Counted from the first letter of the stretch, positions 36,402-46,388 are shown. The stretch: DNA of 64,000 nt from Actinophytocola xinjiangensis (GCF_001921215.1 NZ_MSIF01000016.1:124001-188000), one strand, 5' to 3'. A program made the numbers and translations. The notes: generated from the letters alone by a model not told the origin.

Positions 36402-39400
36402 ATGGTCCACGACCCGGAGCAGTCACCGGACGCGGTGAACAACGTCGTGGCGGGCACCGTGTACGGACCTGTGGTCCAGGCGGGCAACATCGCTGGTGGC
36501 GTCCAGATCAACTGTGGGGCCCGCCGCCACGTCATCGAGCCGGTCCACGAGCCGGATCGGCCTGACGCGACCTGGCTGATGGACCAGCCGAGCAGGCTGC
36601 TGGACGCCCGCAGCCAGGTCGTTCCGTTCACCGGCCGGGACACCGAACTCCACGCGCTGCGGGACTGGCGGGACCGCCAGGACGCGCGGTGTGCGGTTCG
36701 GCTGCTCCACGCGCCGGGTGGGCAGGGCAAGACCCGGCTCGCCGCCGAGTTCGCCAAGCGGTCCCGCGACGGGTGGACCGTCGCGCAGGCGAGAGTCCCC
36801 GACGTCGTGTCGGGAGCCGGGGACGCGCCGGACCTCGCGGGCGGAGCTGGGCTGCTGCTGATCGTCGACTACGCCGACCGGTGGGCGCACAGCGAGCTGA
36901 CCCGCCTGCTGACCGACCCCGTCCTGCACCAGCGGCAGGCCGTCAGAGTCCTCCTGATCGGCCGGACCGTCCGCTGGTACGCGGCCATCCGCGCGGAGCT
37001 CGCCGAGCTCCGCGCCGCCACCGACGACCTGCCGCTGCCGCCGCTGGCCGACGACCGGTCCGTGATGTTTGCCGCGGCCCGCGACCGCTATGCCCAGCCG
37101 GACCTGTACGACGTGCCCGACGCGAGCGGCATTCAACCGCCCACGGAACTGGGCCACGACGACTTCGGGCTGACCCTGACCCTGCACATGGCCGCCCTGG
37201 TCGCCGTCGACGCCCGCAAACGCGGCCAGCGGACGCCCTCAGCGCCGCACGAGCTGTCCGCCTACCTCCTCGACCGCGAGTACCAGGCGTGGCAGCAACT
37301 GCACGACGCGGGCGACCACGGCCAGGACTACCGGACCCGGCCCGCTGTCATGGCCAGGACCGTGTTCACCGCCGCCCTCGTCGGCGCGGTCAGCCACGAC
37401 ACCGGAACCCGCACCCTGCAAGCGGTCGACCTGCCGGGACATCCCCAGGACCTGCTCCTCGACCACCGCTTCTGCTACCCGCCCGCAGACCGCACCCTGG
37501 TCCTGGAGCCTCTCTACCCCGACCGCCTAGCCGAGGACTTCCTCGGCCTGCTCACCCCCGGCCACGACCTCACCGCCTACGACCCCGACCCCTGGACGGG
37601 CACTGTCCCGGCCACGCTGCTCACCACAGACGGACTCCGTCAAGCCACCGTCAACCGGGCCGTCACCTTCCTGGCCTCCGCCGCCGCGCGCTGGCCGCAC
37701 CTGGCCGACGCGGTCCTGTACCCCCTGCTGCGCCAGGATCCCGGTCTGGCCATCGAAGCGGGTGGCAACGCCCTCGCCACGCTCGCCGACCTCGACCTCC
37801 CGATCGATGTCCTCGATCCGGTCTACGTCGCCCTGCCCGCAGGGTCGCGGATCGACATCGACGTCGGCGCCGCGGCGATCACCGGCGCCTACGTGACCCG
37901 CATGCTCAAGGTCGCCGACGACCTCGAGCACCGAGCCGAGCTCCACATCGACTACAGCAACCGCCTCAGCTCCGCCGGGCAACGGCAACAGTCACTGGAC
38001 CACTCATGGCGTGCCGTCGAGTGCTACCGCGAACTGTGCGCGAGCGACCCGACCCACGAGTTCAACCTCGCCAGGGCGGCGCACAACCACGCGGAGGGCT
38101 TGGCAGCGGTCGGATTGCGCGACGACGCCCTGACGTACTCACGGCAGGCCGTCTCCATCCGCGAGCGCCTGGCAGCGAGCGACCGCACCGCGCACCTCCA
38201 GGATCTCGCGCGGTCGGTCAGCAGCCACGCTGTACGGCTGGCGGAGAACGGGCAACGCGCGCTGGCGCTGGAGTACTCCCGACGCTCGGTCGACCTCAAC
38301 CTCGAGTTGGCCGAGGGTGACCACCCGGAACACCGCCGTGGCCTGGCCAGATCATCCGACAGCCACGCGGCGCGGCTGGCGGAGGTCGGACGCTCCGCCG
38401 AGGCTCTTGAGCACTCAGAGCGCGCCGTCACGCTCTACCGTCAACTGGCCGCGAGTGACCCCGACGCCGATCTCAAGCCCCTGGCCCAAGCGCATGACCA
38501 CCACTCGTGGTGGCTGGCGGAGGCGGGAAGGCAGGAGGAGGCACTGGACCACTCCCGGCAGGCGGTCGAGATCTTCGAGAAGCTGACCAACGTCAACCGT
38601 GTGGCCTTCCTCGCCGATCTCGCCGCGGCGGTGGCCAACCTCGCGAACCGGCTGGCGGAGGCGGGACAGCGGGACGAGGCGTTGGCTCGCTCCGGGGAGG
38701 CCGTCGACCTGGGCGAGGAACTCGTCGAGGGCAACCGCATTGCCCACCTCCCGCGCCTGGCGATGTTCGTGAGCAACCACGCGGTCCGGCTGCCGGACCG
38801 CGCGAAAGCGCTGGAGTGGTGCTGGCGCGCGGTCGAACTGCGCGAGGAACTGGTCAACGACCACCGCGCCGCCCACCTGCCCGACCTTGCCGCGTCGGTC
38901 GGCAACTACGCCCAGACACTGGTGAAGGCGGGCAGGCTCACGGAGGCTCTGGGGCACTCCAGGCGCGCGACGGAGTTGTGGGAAGAACTGGCAGGCGATC
39001 ACCGGTCCGCGCACCTCGCCGCGCTCATGGCCGCGACCCACAACCACGGCGTCTGGCTGTCCCTGGCCGACCACCAGGATGAAGCCTGGCACTACACCCA
39101 ACGCGCCATGCGGTTGCGGGCCGAGCTGGCCAGAGACCACCGCGCCGCCCGCCCACCCGACCCCGCGGCGCCGACGCCCGGCCTCGCGCCGCGCCTGAAC
39201 GACCACGCGGACCAGCTCGCATGGGCCGGACACAACGCCGAGGCGCTGGAGCTCTCCAGCCAGACAGTCGAGCAGTACCGCGCACTGGCCGGAGCAGACC
39301 CGCACACCTACCTGGTCGACCTGGCCACCGCCCTCGCGGGATACGCCCAGCTCCGCCTCCAGCTGAAAGCCGACCTCGACGCCGCGCTATCCGCCTCCGA

Positions 39401-39581
39401 CGAGGCGTTGCGTACCTACCGGCAGCTCGCCGCCCACGACCCCGACTCCTTCACTGATGACACCCTCGACGCCGCCCATACCCTCGCCGCGGTGTTGAAG
39501 GCGCTCGGTCGCCCAGAACAGGCCGAGCGAGTCCACCGCGACATGACCGCCGAGTTCGGAGGATCTGATGCGAGCCGCTGA
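36402..39581 (+). CDS. STAND-type NTPase with C-terminal TPR array
   Basis: 1059 residues. The N-terminal tag NNVVAGTVYGPVVQAGNIAG is a strand-rich motif seen at the start of many actinobacterial conflict-type NTPases and TPR proteins. The P-loop HAPGGQGKTRLAAEF (Gly106-Thr111) and Walker B LLLIVDYAD (Asp156) follow, then an NB-ARC/STAND-like helical region to about 500. From about 505 there are about nine TPR-like repeats of 42 residues (AVRLAENGQRALALEYSRRS type). STAND proteins are signal-sensing switches, many of them antiphage. Here the TPRs would sense and oligomerise; no effector domain is visible, so the effector may be the partner gene. Confidence 0.85.
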   Translation: MVHDPEQSPDAVNNVVAGTVYGPVVQAGNIAGGVQINCGARRHVIEPVHEPDRPDATWLMDQPSRLLDARSQVVPFTGRDTELHALRDWRDRQDARCAVRLLHAPGGQGKTRLAAEFAKRSRDGWTVAQARVPDVVSGAGDAPDLAGGAGLLLIVDYADRWAHSELTRLLTDPVLHQRQAVRVLLIGRTVRWYAAIRAELAELRAATDDLPLPPLADDRSVMFAAARDRYAQPDLYDVPDASGIQPPTELGHDDFGLTLTLHMAALVAVDARKRGQRTPSAPHELSAYLLDREYQAWQQLHDAGDHGQDYRTRPAVMARTVFTAALVGAVSHDTGTRTLQAVDLPGHPQDLLLDHRFCYPPADRTLVLEPLYPDRLAEDFLGLLTPGHDLTAYDPDPWTGTVPATLLTTDGLRQATVNRAVTFLASAAARWPHLADAVLYPLLRQDPGLAIEAGGNALATLADLDLPIDVLDPVYVALPAGSRIDIDVGAAAITGAYVTRMLKVADDLEHRAELHIDYSNRLSSAGQRQQSLDHSWRAVECYRELCASDPTHEFNLARAAHNHAEGLAAVGLRDDALTYSRQAVSIRERLAASDRTAHLQDLARSVSSHAVRLAENGQRALALEYSRRSVDLNLELAEGDHPEHRRGLARSSDSHAARLAEVGRSAEALEHSERAVTLYRQLAASDPDADLKPLAQAHDHHSWWLAEAGRQEEALDHSRQAVEIFEKLTNVNRVAFLADLAAAVANLANRLAEAGQRDEALARSGEAVDLGEELVEGNRIAHLPRLAMFVSNHAVRLPDRAKALEWCWRAVELREELVNDHRAAHLPDLAASVGNYAQTLVKAGRLTEALGHSRRATELWEELAGDHRSAHLAALMAATHNHGVWLSLADHQDEAWHYTQRAMRLRAELARDHRAARPPDPAAPTPGLAPRLNDHADQLAWAGHNAEALELSSQTVEQYRALAGADPHTYLVDLATALAGYAQLRLQLKADLDAALSASDEALRTYRQLAAHDPDSFTDDTLDAAHTLAAVLKALGRPEQAERVHRDMTAEFGGSDASR

Positions 39582-40509
39582 CGAGCCCGCCAACCCGCAC
39601 TGGGTCCACACGCTCGCCTACCTCTTCGCCGCCGAGAATGGCGGCGACATCACCGATCCCGTCGTGAACAACGCTGCCCTGGCCGCGCTGAGCAGGTGCG
39701 AATCCCTGCTGGCCGACCTGCGCCGCTCGGCGCGCCTGCACTCCGCCACCCACACCACCGTTGTCTCGCACCTGGCCACCGTCACCCAGGCTCTGGCCGC
39801 GGCGTCGCGTCCCGGCGTCCTGCGACAAGCCCACACCTGCGCTTGTGGAGCGTTCAGGGGGCAGCCGCCCGCTCAGGCGGACGCCCCGAAGTCGCCCGAC
39901 TACGAGTTGCAGGAGATGGTGCGCGACGCAGGCGTGCTGGCCGCCGAAGGAGATCCAGCGGCGGATGAGTGCATCAGCAACGGTCTGACCTGGACCACTA
40001 TCACGCCGAACCAGCTGATCTACTTCGCCGCAGCCATGCTGGCGGCGAAGAACGCACCCGCCACCGACCGGCACGCCGACCACCCAGACAGCGACGAGCG
40101 CCTCGCGACCAGCATCCTCGCCACCTTGCTGCCCGCCGCCCGAGACCGAGCTACCGGCACCGCGGAACACGCCCTCGCCGCACTCCACCACCCCGATCCG
40201 GTCCGACTCCGCCGACGTCAGCACATCCTGTTGCGACGAATCCTCACCACGCTGGGCGGTCTCGTTCTCGACCAGGCAGCCGCGGTCGAACGCGGTTTCC
40301 GCGAAGCCGGAGGTGGACAACTCACTGATCCGGCCGTACGGCAGGCAGCCGTGGCCGCGCTGAAGACCTTCGACAAGTTCATCTACGCCAACTGCCGCGT
40401 CACCGGCGTGCTGGACGAGGACACCTACCTGCTCATCGTCACCCAGTCGCTCACCGCGGAGCACGACTTCGAACAGGCCTCGCGATACGCATCACGTCAC
40501 GACCTCTGA
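39568..40509 (+). CDS. partner of the STAND NTPase, unknown
   Basis: 313 residues, overlapping the STAND gene by 14 bp, so the two are coupled. It is all-helical. Two related segments ([20 protein letters not shown] with TVTQALAA, and [20 protein letters not shown] with IVTQSLTA) suggest an internal duplication. It has CACGAF near residue 90 but no convincing metal site, no signal peptide and no membrane helix. I do not recognise a family. Its tight coupling suggests an effector or regulatory subunit. Confidence 0.75.
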   Translation: MRAADEPANPHWVHTLAYLFAAENGGDITDPVVNNAALAALSRCESLLADLRRSARLHSATHTTVVSHLATVTQALAAASRPGVLRQAHTCACGAFRGQPPAQADAPKSPDYELQEMVRDAGVLAAEGDPAADECISNGLTWTTITPNQLIYFAAAMLAAKNAPATDRHADHPDSDERLATSILATLLPAARDRATGTAEHALAALHHPDPVRLRRRQHILLRRILTTLGGLVLDQAAAVERGFREAGGGQLTDPAVRQAAVAALKTFDKFIYANCRVTGVLDEDTYLLIVTQSLTAEHDFEQASRYASRHDL

Positions 40510-40553
40510 CTGGTCCCGCGCCCTCGTCCACCTCGTCACGACAACATCCCGGG

Positions 40554-40745
40554 GTGGAAGTGAACTGCCGGGACCGGGCCGGACCCTATGCCGAAGGCGC
40601 GCGATCGGGTGAGCCAGACGGGATCCAAGTCGCGGATCGATCCCACTTGTGGAAGAACCTCGGCGAAGCCGTTGACGCCACCGTCGTCACACACCGCACC
40701 CGCCTGCGAGAGCCCGAGGCTGAGTTACCCGACGTCGAGACCACG
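40554..40745 (+). pseudogene. ISL3-family transposase fragment
   Basis: The frame [20 protein letters not shown] then [17 protein letters not shown] is the DDE-region signature of ISL3 transposases (xxRDRxxxYAxGxxxGAPxAxQVADRWHLxxNL). Both ends are missing. Confidence 0.85.
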
Positions 40746-40761
40746 GCTCCGATTTCTTCCT

Positions 40762-41199
40762 TCATTTCTCGTCGGTTGTGTCCAGCGCCGCTGGCGCGGC
40801 TTCTGGGTTGGGTCCGGTGTAGACGGGTTTGATGTCCCGTTTCAACGCGTCCCAGTCCAGGCGGGCGACCAGCCGGAACGTGTTCCGGATGAGGTGAACA
40901 ACGCAGGTCTGGACAACAGTTTGTGGCCACACGTTCGCCACGACTTCGGGGAGACCTCTCAGCCCGTCGCAGACGAGGAAGAACACGTCGGCGACGCCGC
41001 GGTTCTTGAGGTCGACCAGCACGCTCACCCAGAACTTCGCGCCTTCGCCGCCGGTGCCCATCCACAGCCCCAGGACGTCCTTGTGACCGTCCACGGTGAC
41101 TCCGATGGCGGCGTAGACAGGCCGGTTGGCGACCTGGCCGTCGCGGACCTTGACGTGGATCGCATCGATGAACACCGCCGACTCCGTAAGATCCACCAC
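40762..41199 (-). pseudogene. IS256-family (mutator-type) transposase fragment
   Basis: The internal part of an IS256 transposase: FIDAIHVKVRDGQVANRPVY, ALGVTxDGxKDVLGLW-type sequence, FLVCDGLRGLPEVVANVWP and VQTCVVHLIRNTFRLV. The first catalytic Asp (in FIDAIHVK) and the second (in VCDGLRG) are present. The N-terminus and the last third with the catalytic Glu are missing, so it is inactive. Confidence 0.9.
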
Positions 41200-41238
41200 T
41201 GGCGCAAACCCAGTGAGGTATTCACCGGACTCCTCGAC

Positions 41239-41640
41239 TCAGATGCTTCCACCCCCTGAACTCCCCCCCATCTTCTGAAGCGCATCAAAGACCGCCCACC
41301 CAACAGCCTGCACGTTTTCACTGTAGAAGCCGTATCTATTATGAAACGCTTCCTCCGAGGAGTGATTCAGGAAAGCGAACGCCAAGGAGCCACACAAGGC
41401 CCGAAGATCGGAGTGACTTAACGTCAATTCAACGCCACCTCGTGACTGAAAGTCCACTTCTCGACCCCTCAACTCGAGGAGCCCTTCTGAGGCATCTCCA
41501 GCCACCACGGAAACTACTTCTGCAGAATGACTGCCACCGTAGAGATTGACAAGAACTCTTCTGACCAGCTCGAACTGAGCCGGAGTGAGCGTGAGGACAT
41601 AACCATCACCCGCACTCCTGAGGTCAACTCTTCGATACAT
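41239..41640 (-). CDS. low-GC orphan protein, unknown
   Basis: 133 residues. The base composition is close to 50% GC, far below the roughly 72% around it, and TTA/AAT-type codons are used, so recent acquisition is likely. It begins MYRRVDLRSAGDGYVLTLTP, continues with a strand-rich GLLELRGREVDFQSRGGVEL, and ends with helices (LRALCGSLAFAFLNHSSEEA, ENVQAVGWAVFDALQKMG). It resembles immunity-protein-sized orphans in general shape only. No family is recognised. Confidence 0.6.
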   Translation of the reverse strand: MYRRVDLRSAGDGYVLTLTPAQFELVRRVLVNLYGGSHSAEVVSVVAGDASEGLLELRGREVDFQSRGGVELTLSHSDLRALCGSLAFAFLNHSSEEAFHNRYGFYSENVQAVGWAVFDALQKMGGSSGGGSI

Positions 41641-41783
41641 GTGACGTCACTTTACTGGATTGAAGATCCCGTTGGACTCGCCCAGCGACTGATGGTAGAC
41701 GTGAACCATGTAGGAGTTTTGGACAATCATCACACCTCTACCCTTGGAGGCGAGCCCGGATCGCCTGGCACAGAACGAAGACT

Positions 41784-41816
41784 GGCCCGGTCACGAGCAA
41801 AGCTCGTGACCGGGCC
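41784..41816 (-). terminator. strong hairpin after the SDR gene
   Basis: Perfect 15-bp stem (41784-41798 and 41802-41816) with an AAA loop, 34 bp past the SDR stop. Confidence 0.85.
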
Positions 41817-41849
41817 GGTCGTTCATGACTCGATCGCGGAGTCCGTCGT

Positions 41850-42641
41850 TCAGACGGTCTTGATGGTGCCGCCGTCGAGGACGTAGTCGGCACCGGTGAT
41901 GTTGGCCGCCTGGGAGGACGCGAGGAACAGCGCCAGGGACGCCACCTCCTCCGCCTCGCTGAACCGGCCGGTGAGAATGCCCAGCGCCTGCGGCACGACG
42001 TCGTCCACCGCCTGCTCCGGCGTGGTGCCGGCCGCGCCGGCCACCACGTGGGCGAAGCCGCCCGGCGCGGTCCAGAACGGCGTGCGCACCGGACCGGGTG
42101 AGATCTGGTTGACACGCACCTTGTGCGGCGCGAGCTCGATGGCGAGCGACTTGTTCAGATTGGACAATGCCGCCTTCGCCGCGCTGTAGTGCGCGATCGC
42201 CGGGTCGGGCAACCGGGCGTTGATCGACCCGATGTTCACGATCGCGCCTTCACGGGCGATCAGCGAGGGCAACGCGGCACGGGAGGTCCGCACGGTACTG
42301 AAGAACGTCACGTCGAAAATCCGCTGCCAAGCGTCGTCGTCGATATCGGCGAACGTCGGGCCGGGCTCGCTGGCGCCGACGTTGTTGATGAGGATGTCGA
42401 GTCCGCCGTGCGCGTCCACCGCCGCCGAGATCAGCTCGCCCGGCCCCTGGGCGGTGGCCAGGTCGACGGGAACGACCGAGACGCCCTGGTCGTCACGAAC
42501 GGCGGCGAGCTCGTCGGACACCGAGCGGGAACCGACCACGACGATGGCACCCTCGGCTGCCAGCCGGCTCGCGATCGCCAGCCCAATCCCCTTGCTGCCG
42601 CCGGTGACGACCGCGACCTTGTCTTTGAGGTTGAGATCCAT
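41850..42641 (-). CDS. short-chain dehydrogenase/reductase
   Basis: 263 residues from ATG 42641 (ATG 42650 is possible). It is a classical SDR: VAVVTGGSKGIGLAIA binds the cofactor, LDILINNVGAS follows, then IVNIGSINAR with the catalytic Ser region, and YSAAKAALSNLNK with Tyr/Lys. The end is ITGADYVLDGGTIKTV. The Arg/Ser residues after strand 2 (VVVGSRSVSDEL) suggest NADP preference. The substrate is unknown. It is monocistronic between mobile-element remnants. Confidence 0.93.
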   Translation of the reverse strand: MDLNLKDKVAVVTGGSKGIGLAIASRLAAEGAIVVVGSRSVSDELAAVRDDQGVSVVPVDLATAQGPGELISAAVDAHGGLDILINNVGASEPGPTFADIDDDAWQRIFDVTFFSTVRTSRAALPSLIAREGAIVNIGSINARLPDPAIAHYSAAKAALSNLNKSLAIELAPHKVRVNQISPGPVRTPFWTAPGGFAHVVAGAAGTTPEQAVDDVVPQALGILTGRFSEAEEVASLALFLASSQAANITGADYVLDGGTIKTV

Positions 42642-43529
42642 GCATCCCATTCTGACGCGCGGCGGTAGACAGCACTGGCGAGAATCGGCCACGTAGATCG
42701 GCGACACCCGAGTCATTCCCACCACACCGTCGCCGGCATACTGACCAGTCCTCATAGGCCGCCCGATACCGGTCCTCCGCCTCGGTTCACACATCTGGGT
42801 GATCAATTGGACCGATCGGAATTTCCACAGTTGACCGCGCCCACCGTGAGCACCGCAGATGAGGAATTCCGTGTCGGCCATGCTCCGGCGCCACCACACG
42901 AGCAGCAGCCGCGCGTAGCGCCCCTCATCCTCGCCACATGCCTTTCCGTACCTGACCAAGTGCGGGTGTCAGGCTCGGCTACGAGGAGGAGACTGATCGA
43001 GTTCGCCAATGGGTCTGTTCCCAATCCGAACGCACCATGTGTCGTAAGGCTCATGGGATCGAGCCACGGCGGCCGGGATGCGTCGACTCGCCTGGCGGAG
43101 CCCATGGGGTGATCCCTGGAAGTCATGGGTATCGTGCCGGCGGACTACCCCGATCACGCTCCAGTCAGGACTCCAGCAGGTCGGGGCGCCGACACGGCCT
43201 TCACACCGCCAGACTCGCATCGAGGTTCCGAACTCTCCGCCTTAGCTGCTCGTCACCCAACTACGTAGGGCACCGACGCCGCCCGGCAGGTCCGCGACGC
43301 CCTGCGCGGGGTGCGGCGTGAGCCTGATGGAGCAGAAGGACAGGCCGAGCGTGAATGGGTTGGATGTCGTGGACGTGGGATCGGCCGGTGCTGTGGGATC
43401 ACGGTCAGTGACTGCGGTCGAGAAGGGTAGGTCCTGCCGGCTCTGCCGGCCGTCGTGTACACAGTGCGTGGTCGCTCAGTGAACCGGCGCGGGCCTGTGG
43501 CGGCGGCTGCACCAAGTGGTCTGGACGAA
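42642..43529. other. no gene seen
   Basis: About 890 bp of lower-GC, mixed-composition DNA between the SDR start and an IS5 remnant. All open frames are short, lack ribosome sites and show no motif. The first 150 bp probably hold the SDR promoter; the rest looks like eroded mobile-element flank. Confidence 0.6.
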
Positions 43530-44057
43530 CTCGGGACCCGGGGTGAGATCCACTGGTCCAGAGCGATCCTGGACGCTGCGTCGGTGCGGGCGAAAAGGGG
43601 GGCGGTCTGACCGGTCCGAGCCCGGTCGACCGCGCCAACCCGGTTCGAAGATCCATGTGGTGTCCGACCAGGTGGTGTGCCGCTCGTGGTCGGGTGTCCG
43701 CGGCGAACCTGCACGACAGCCAGGCGTTCACACCGATGCTGATGGCGATCCCCCGTGTCCGCTCACGACGTGGACCGCGACGGTCCCGGCCAGTGAAAGT
43801 CCACGCGAACAAGGCCTACGACACCGACCAGCACCGCCGCTGGCTACGTCGCCGCGGCATCATGCCGCGGATCGCCCGCAAAGGCATTGAGCTGCCTCGG
43901 CCGGCACCGATGGGTCATCGAACGCACCATCTCCTGACTGAACCGGCTACCGCCGCCTGTCCATCCGCCACGAACGCCACCCCGACAACGATTGCGGCTT
44001 CCTCACCCTCGCCGCAGCCCTGACCTGCTCCAAACGACTCACCAAGATCACCACATG
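43530..44057 (+). pseudogene. IS5-family transposase remnant, frameshifted
   Basis: Pieces of one DDE transposase occur in at least two frames: PGSKIHVVSDQVV, then VSAANLHDSQAFTPMLMAIP, VRSRRGPRRSRPVKVHANKA, and YDTDQHRRWLRRRGIMPRIA with RKGIE. The catalytic YxxK-type end appears as frameshifted WVIERTIS/RLSIRHERHPDN-like DNA around 43910-43990. At least two frameshifts separate these parts, so it is dead. Confidence 0.85.
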
Positions 44058-44395
44058 AGACACGGTCCTGGTACGGCAACGGCACTTGTCTGACGTAGTG
44101 GATCATGTTGTGTGTGGTGACTGATCTCGAGATCGTCGAGCCGGACCAGTTGCTGGACACCGCCCTTGCGCCACGCCGGAGCGCTGAGCCAGGCCCCGGG
44201 CGAGGTGTACGCGCTGGCCAGCGGCGACCGGCACACGAACGCGTCGACGCGCACGAGGCGACCGACGACCCGCTGGTCGCCGAGATCTGGGGTGACGTGC
44301 GCACCGCCGAGGCGCGGCTGTCTGGCGTCACTCGCCGGAACTGAGTCGGGTTCCACTCAGTACAACTCTCGTTCCATTTCATCTACGCTGTCGCC
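44058..44395. other. no confident gene; amidohydrolase promoter at the right end
   Basis: An 80-codon open frame (44105-44344, +) has no clear ribosome site and no recognisable motif. The last 40 bases (lower GC, ccatttcatctacgctgtcg) lie directly before the amidohydrolase ATG and are probably its promoter. Confidence 0.5.
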
Positions 44396-45583
44396 ATGGG
44401 CTACCTCGCGCTGACCAACGGGCTCGTGTACCCGGCGACGGACGGAGCGGTCGCGGCGCCCGGCACCCTGCTCGTCGGCGACGGGCGGGTCGCCGGGATC
44501 CACGACACGCTGGCCGACGCCCAGCGGGCCGCCGACGGCACCGCCGAGGTGATCGACATCAGCGGGCGGACCGTGCTGCCCGGACTGTTCGACTGCCACG
44601 TGCACCTGTTCCTGTCCGGCGGACTCGACGCGATGGTCAACCGCGACGCGGACCTCGCCGGCGCGGCCGAACGCGCCACGGCCCACCTGCGCGCCGGGGT
44701 GACGACGGTGCGCGACCTCGGTGGGCCGACACCGCAGATCTTCCGGTTGCGCGACGAGATCGCCGCCGGCGAGCGGACCGGCCCTCGGGTCGTCGCGGCC
44801 GGACCCATCGTGACCGTCCCGGACGGACACGGCTGGTTCCTGGGCGAGATCGTCCGGGACGAACGGGAACTCGGGCAGGCGATCCGCCGGCTCGCCGGGC
44901 TCGGCGTCGACTGCGTCAAGATCGCGGTCAGCGGTGGGGTCAGCACGCCGACCTCGGACCTGTTCGCCGTGCAGTTCACCGAATCCCGGTTGCGCGCGGG
45001 CGTGGCCGTCGCCCACGAACTCGGCCTGCGGGTGGCCGCGCACGCGAGCAACCCCGAGGCCATCCGGATCGCGGCGACCGCCGGGGTGGACTCCGTCGAG
45101 CACGCCGTCATCCTCGACGACGCGGCGCTCGACGCGCTCGCGCACGGCACCACGGTGGTGGTGCCCACGCTGACGGCGACCAACAAGCCGCCGGAGTTCC
45201 TCGACGACGAGCGCATTCCCGCGTTCATCCGGGAGAAGGCGCGGATCACCGTGCCCGCCCACCGGGTCAGCATCCGCGAGGCGGTCGCGGCCGGCGTGCC
45301 GATGGCCGGCGGCACCGACGCCGGCACCACCGACGTCCCGCACGGCCAGGCCGCCACCGAGGCCGCCCAACTGGTGGCCTGTGGACTGTCCACGACCGAC
45401 GCCATCGCCGCGGTGACCAGGAACTCGGCGGCACTGCTCGGGCTCGGCGACCGGCTGGGCACGCTCGCGCCCGGCATGATCGCCGACGCGGTCGTCGTCG
45501 ACGGTGACCCCACGACCGACATCGACCGGCTGCGCGACGTGCGGCTGGTGCTGCGCGGCGGTGCCGTCGTGCACCGCGCCTGA
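44396..45583 (+). CDS. metal-dependent amidohydrolase (imidazolonepropionase-like)
   Basis: 395 residues. The amidohydrolase barrel has HxH in FDCHVHLFLSG (His68, His70), a candidate carbamylated Lys in VDCVKIAVSGG, further metal His in AAHASNPE and VEHAV, and Asp in GGTDAGTTD. The ending GxxADAVVVDGDP...V..VLRGGAVV is typical of this subgroup (Xaa-Pro-dipeptidase/imidazolonase-like). It likely hydrolyses a cyclic amide, peptide or N-acyl compound in the cytoplasm. It converges on the importer operon with only 4 bp between, so it probably belongs to the same catabolic unit. Confidence 0.9.
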   Translation: MGYLALTNGLVYPATDGAVAAPGTLLVGDGRVAGIHDTLADAQRAADGTAEVIDISGRTVLPGLFDCHVHLFLSGGLDAMVNRDADLAGAAERATAHLRAGVTTVRDLGGPTPQIFRLRDEIAAGERTGPRVVAAGPIVTVPDGHGWFLGEIVRDERELGQAIRRLAGLGVDCVKIAVSGGVSTPTSDLFAVQFTESRLRAGVAVAHELGLRVAAHASNPEAIRIAATAGVDSVEHAVILDDAALDALAHGTTVVVPTLTATNKPPEFLDDERIPAFIREKARITVPAHRVSIREAVAAGVPMAGGTDAGTTDVPHGQAATEAAQLVACGLSTTDAIAAVTRNSAALLGLGDRLGTLAPGMIADAVVVDGDPTTDIDRLRDVRLVLRGGAVVHRA

Positions 45584-45587
45584 GGGC

Positions 45588-46388
45588 TCAGCCCCGGTGC
45601 AGCACCGGGGCGGCGGCCAGCAGCGTCTTCGTGTAGTCGTGCCGGGGCGCGGTGTAGACCTCCTCGGTCGGACCTTCCTCGACGACGCGGCCCTGGTACA
45701 TCACCGCCGTGCGGTCGGCGAGGAACCTGATCACCCGCATGTCGTGCGACACGACCAGCAGCGCCAGGTTCCTGGTCGACCGGATCTGCCGCAACAGGTT
45801 GAGGATCTGCGCCTGCACCGACACGTCCAGCGCGGAGGTCGGCTCGTCGGCCACGATCAGGCTGGGTTCCACGGCCAGCGCCCTGGCCAGGGCCACCCGT
45901 TGCAGCTGTCCACCTGACAGCGCCCGAACCGGCCGGCGGGCCAGCGCAGCCGGCAGTCCGACGCTCTCCAGCAGTTCGGCCACGGCGACCCGCTGCGCCT
46001 CGCGGTCGCCGATCCGCTGCACGTGCAACGGATCGCGGACCACCGCGCCCACCGACAGCCGGGGATTCAACGAGCTGCGCGGATCCTGGAAGACCATCGC
46101 GGTGTCCCGGCCGAGCAGCCGGTGACGCGCGGTGGCGCCCAGTGCGTAGACGTCGCGGTCGCGGTAACGCACCTCACCGGCCGTCGGTGGCACGAGCCCG
46201 AGCAGCGTCCGGGCGAGCGTCGACTTCCCCGACCCGGACTCACCGATCAGCCCGACGGTCTCCCCTGGCTCGACCGACAGCGACACCTGGTCCAGCGCCC
46301 GGGTGTGGTGGCCACGGGAGTGGTAGTCGACGACGACCGCCCGCGCCTCGACCACCGGGGTCGTCGCCGGTGCGTCCACTGTGGTCAT
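45588..46388 (-). CDS. Dpp/Opp-type ABC importer ATPase (DppF-like)
   Basis: 266 residues. Walker A GESGSGKST, Q-loop VFQDPRSSLNPR, signature LSGGQLQRVALARAL, Walker B LIVADEPTSALDVSVQ and switch His VVSHD are all intact. The ending is short, without the C-terminal Cys cluster of its partner. It is the last gene of a five-gene importer operon (binding protein, two permeases, two ATPases). Its ATG overlaps the stop of the other ATPase. Confidence 0.95.
   Translation of the reverse strand: MTTVDAPATTPVVEARAVVVDYHSRGHHTRALDQVSLSVEPGETVGLIGESGSGKSTLARTLLGLVPPTAGEVRYRDRDVYALGATARHRLLGRDTAMVFQDPRSSLNPRLSVGAVVRDPLHVQRIGDREAQRVAVAELLESVGLPAALARRPVRALSGGQLQRVALARALAVEPSLIVADEPTSALDVSVQAQILNLLRQIRSTRNLALLVVSHDMRVIRFLADRTAVMYQGRVVEEGPTEEVYTAPRHDYTKTLLAAAPVLHRG
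45592..45610. terminator. hairpin between convergent amidohydrolase and importer genes
   Basis: 8-bp perfect stem (45592-45599 and 45603-45610) with a 3-nt loop, overlapping the last codons of the DppF-like gene and just past the amidohydrolase stop. It may terminate both transcripts. Confidence 0.5.

Noticed and set aside
37900-39300. Regular DNA periodicity of about 126-141 bp
   Set aside because: It reflects the TPR units of the STAND protein, not a DNA repeat array or CRISPR. The copies are diverged and there are no spacers.
44105-44344. An 80-codon open frame in front of the amidohydrolase
   Set aside because: No ribosome site, no motif and composition unlike neighbouring genes. It is more likely leftover DNA beside the IS5 remnant.
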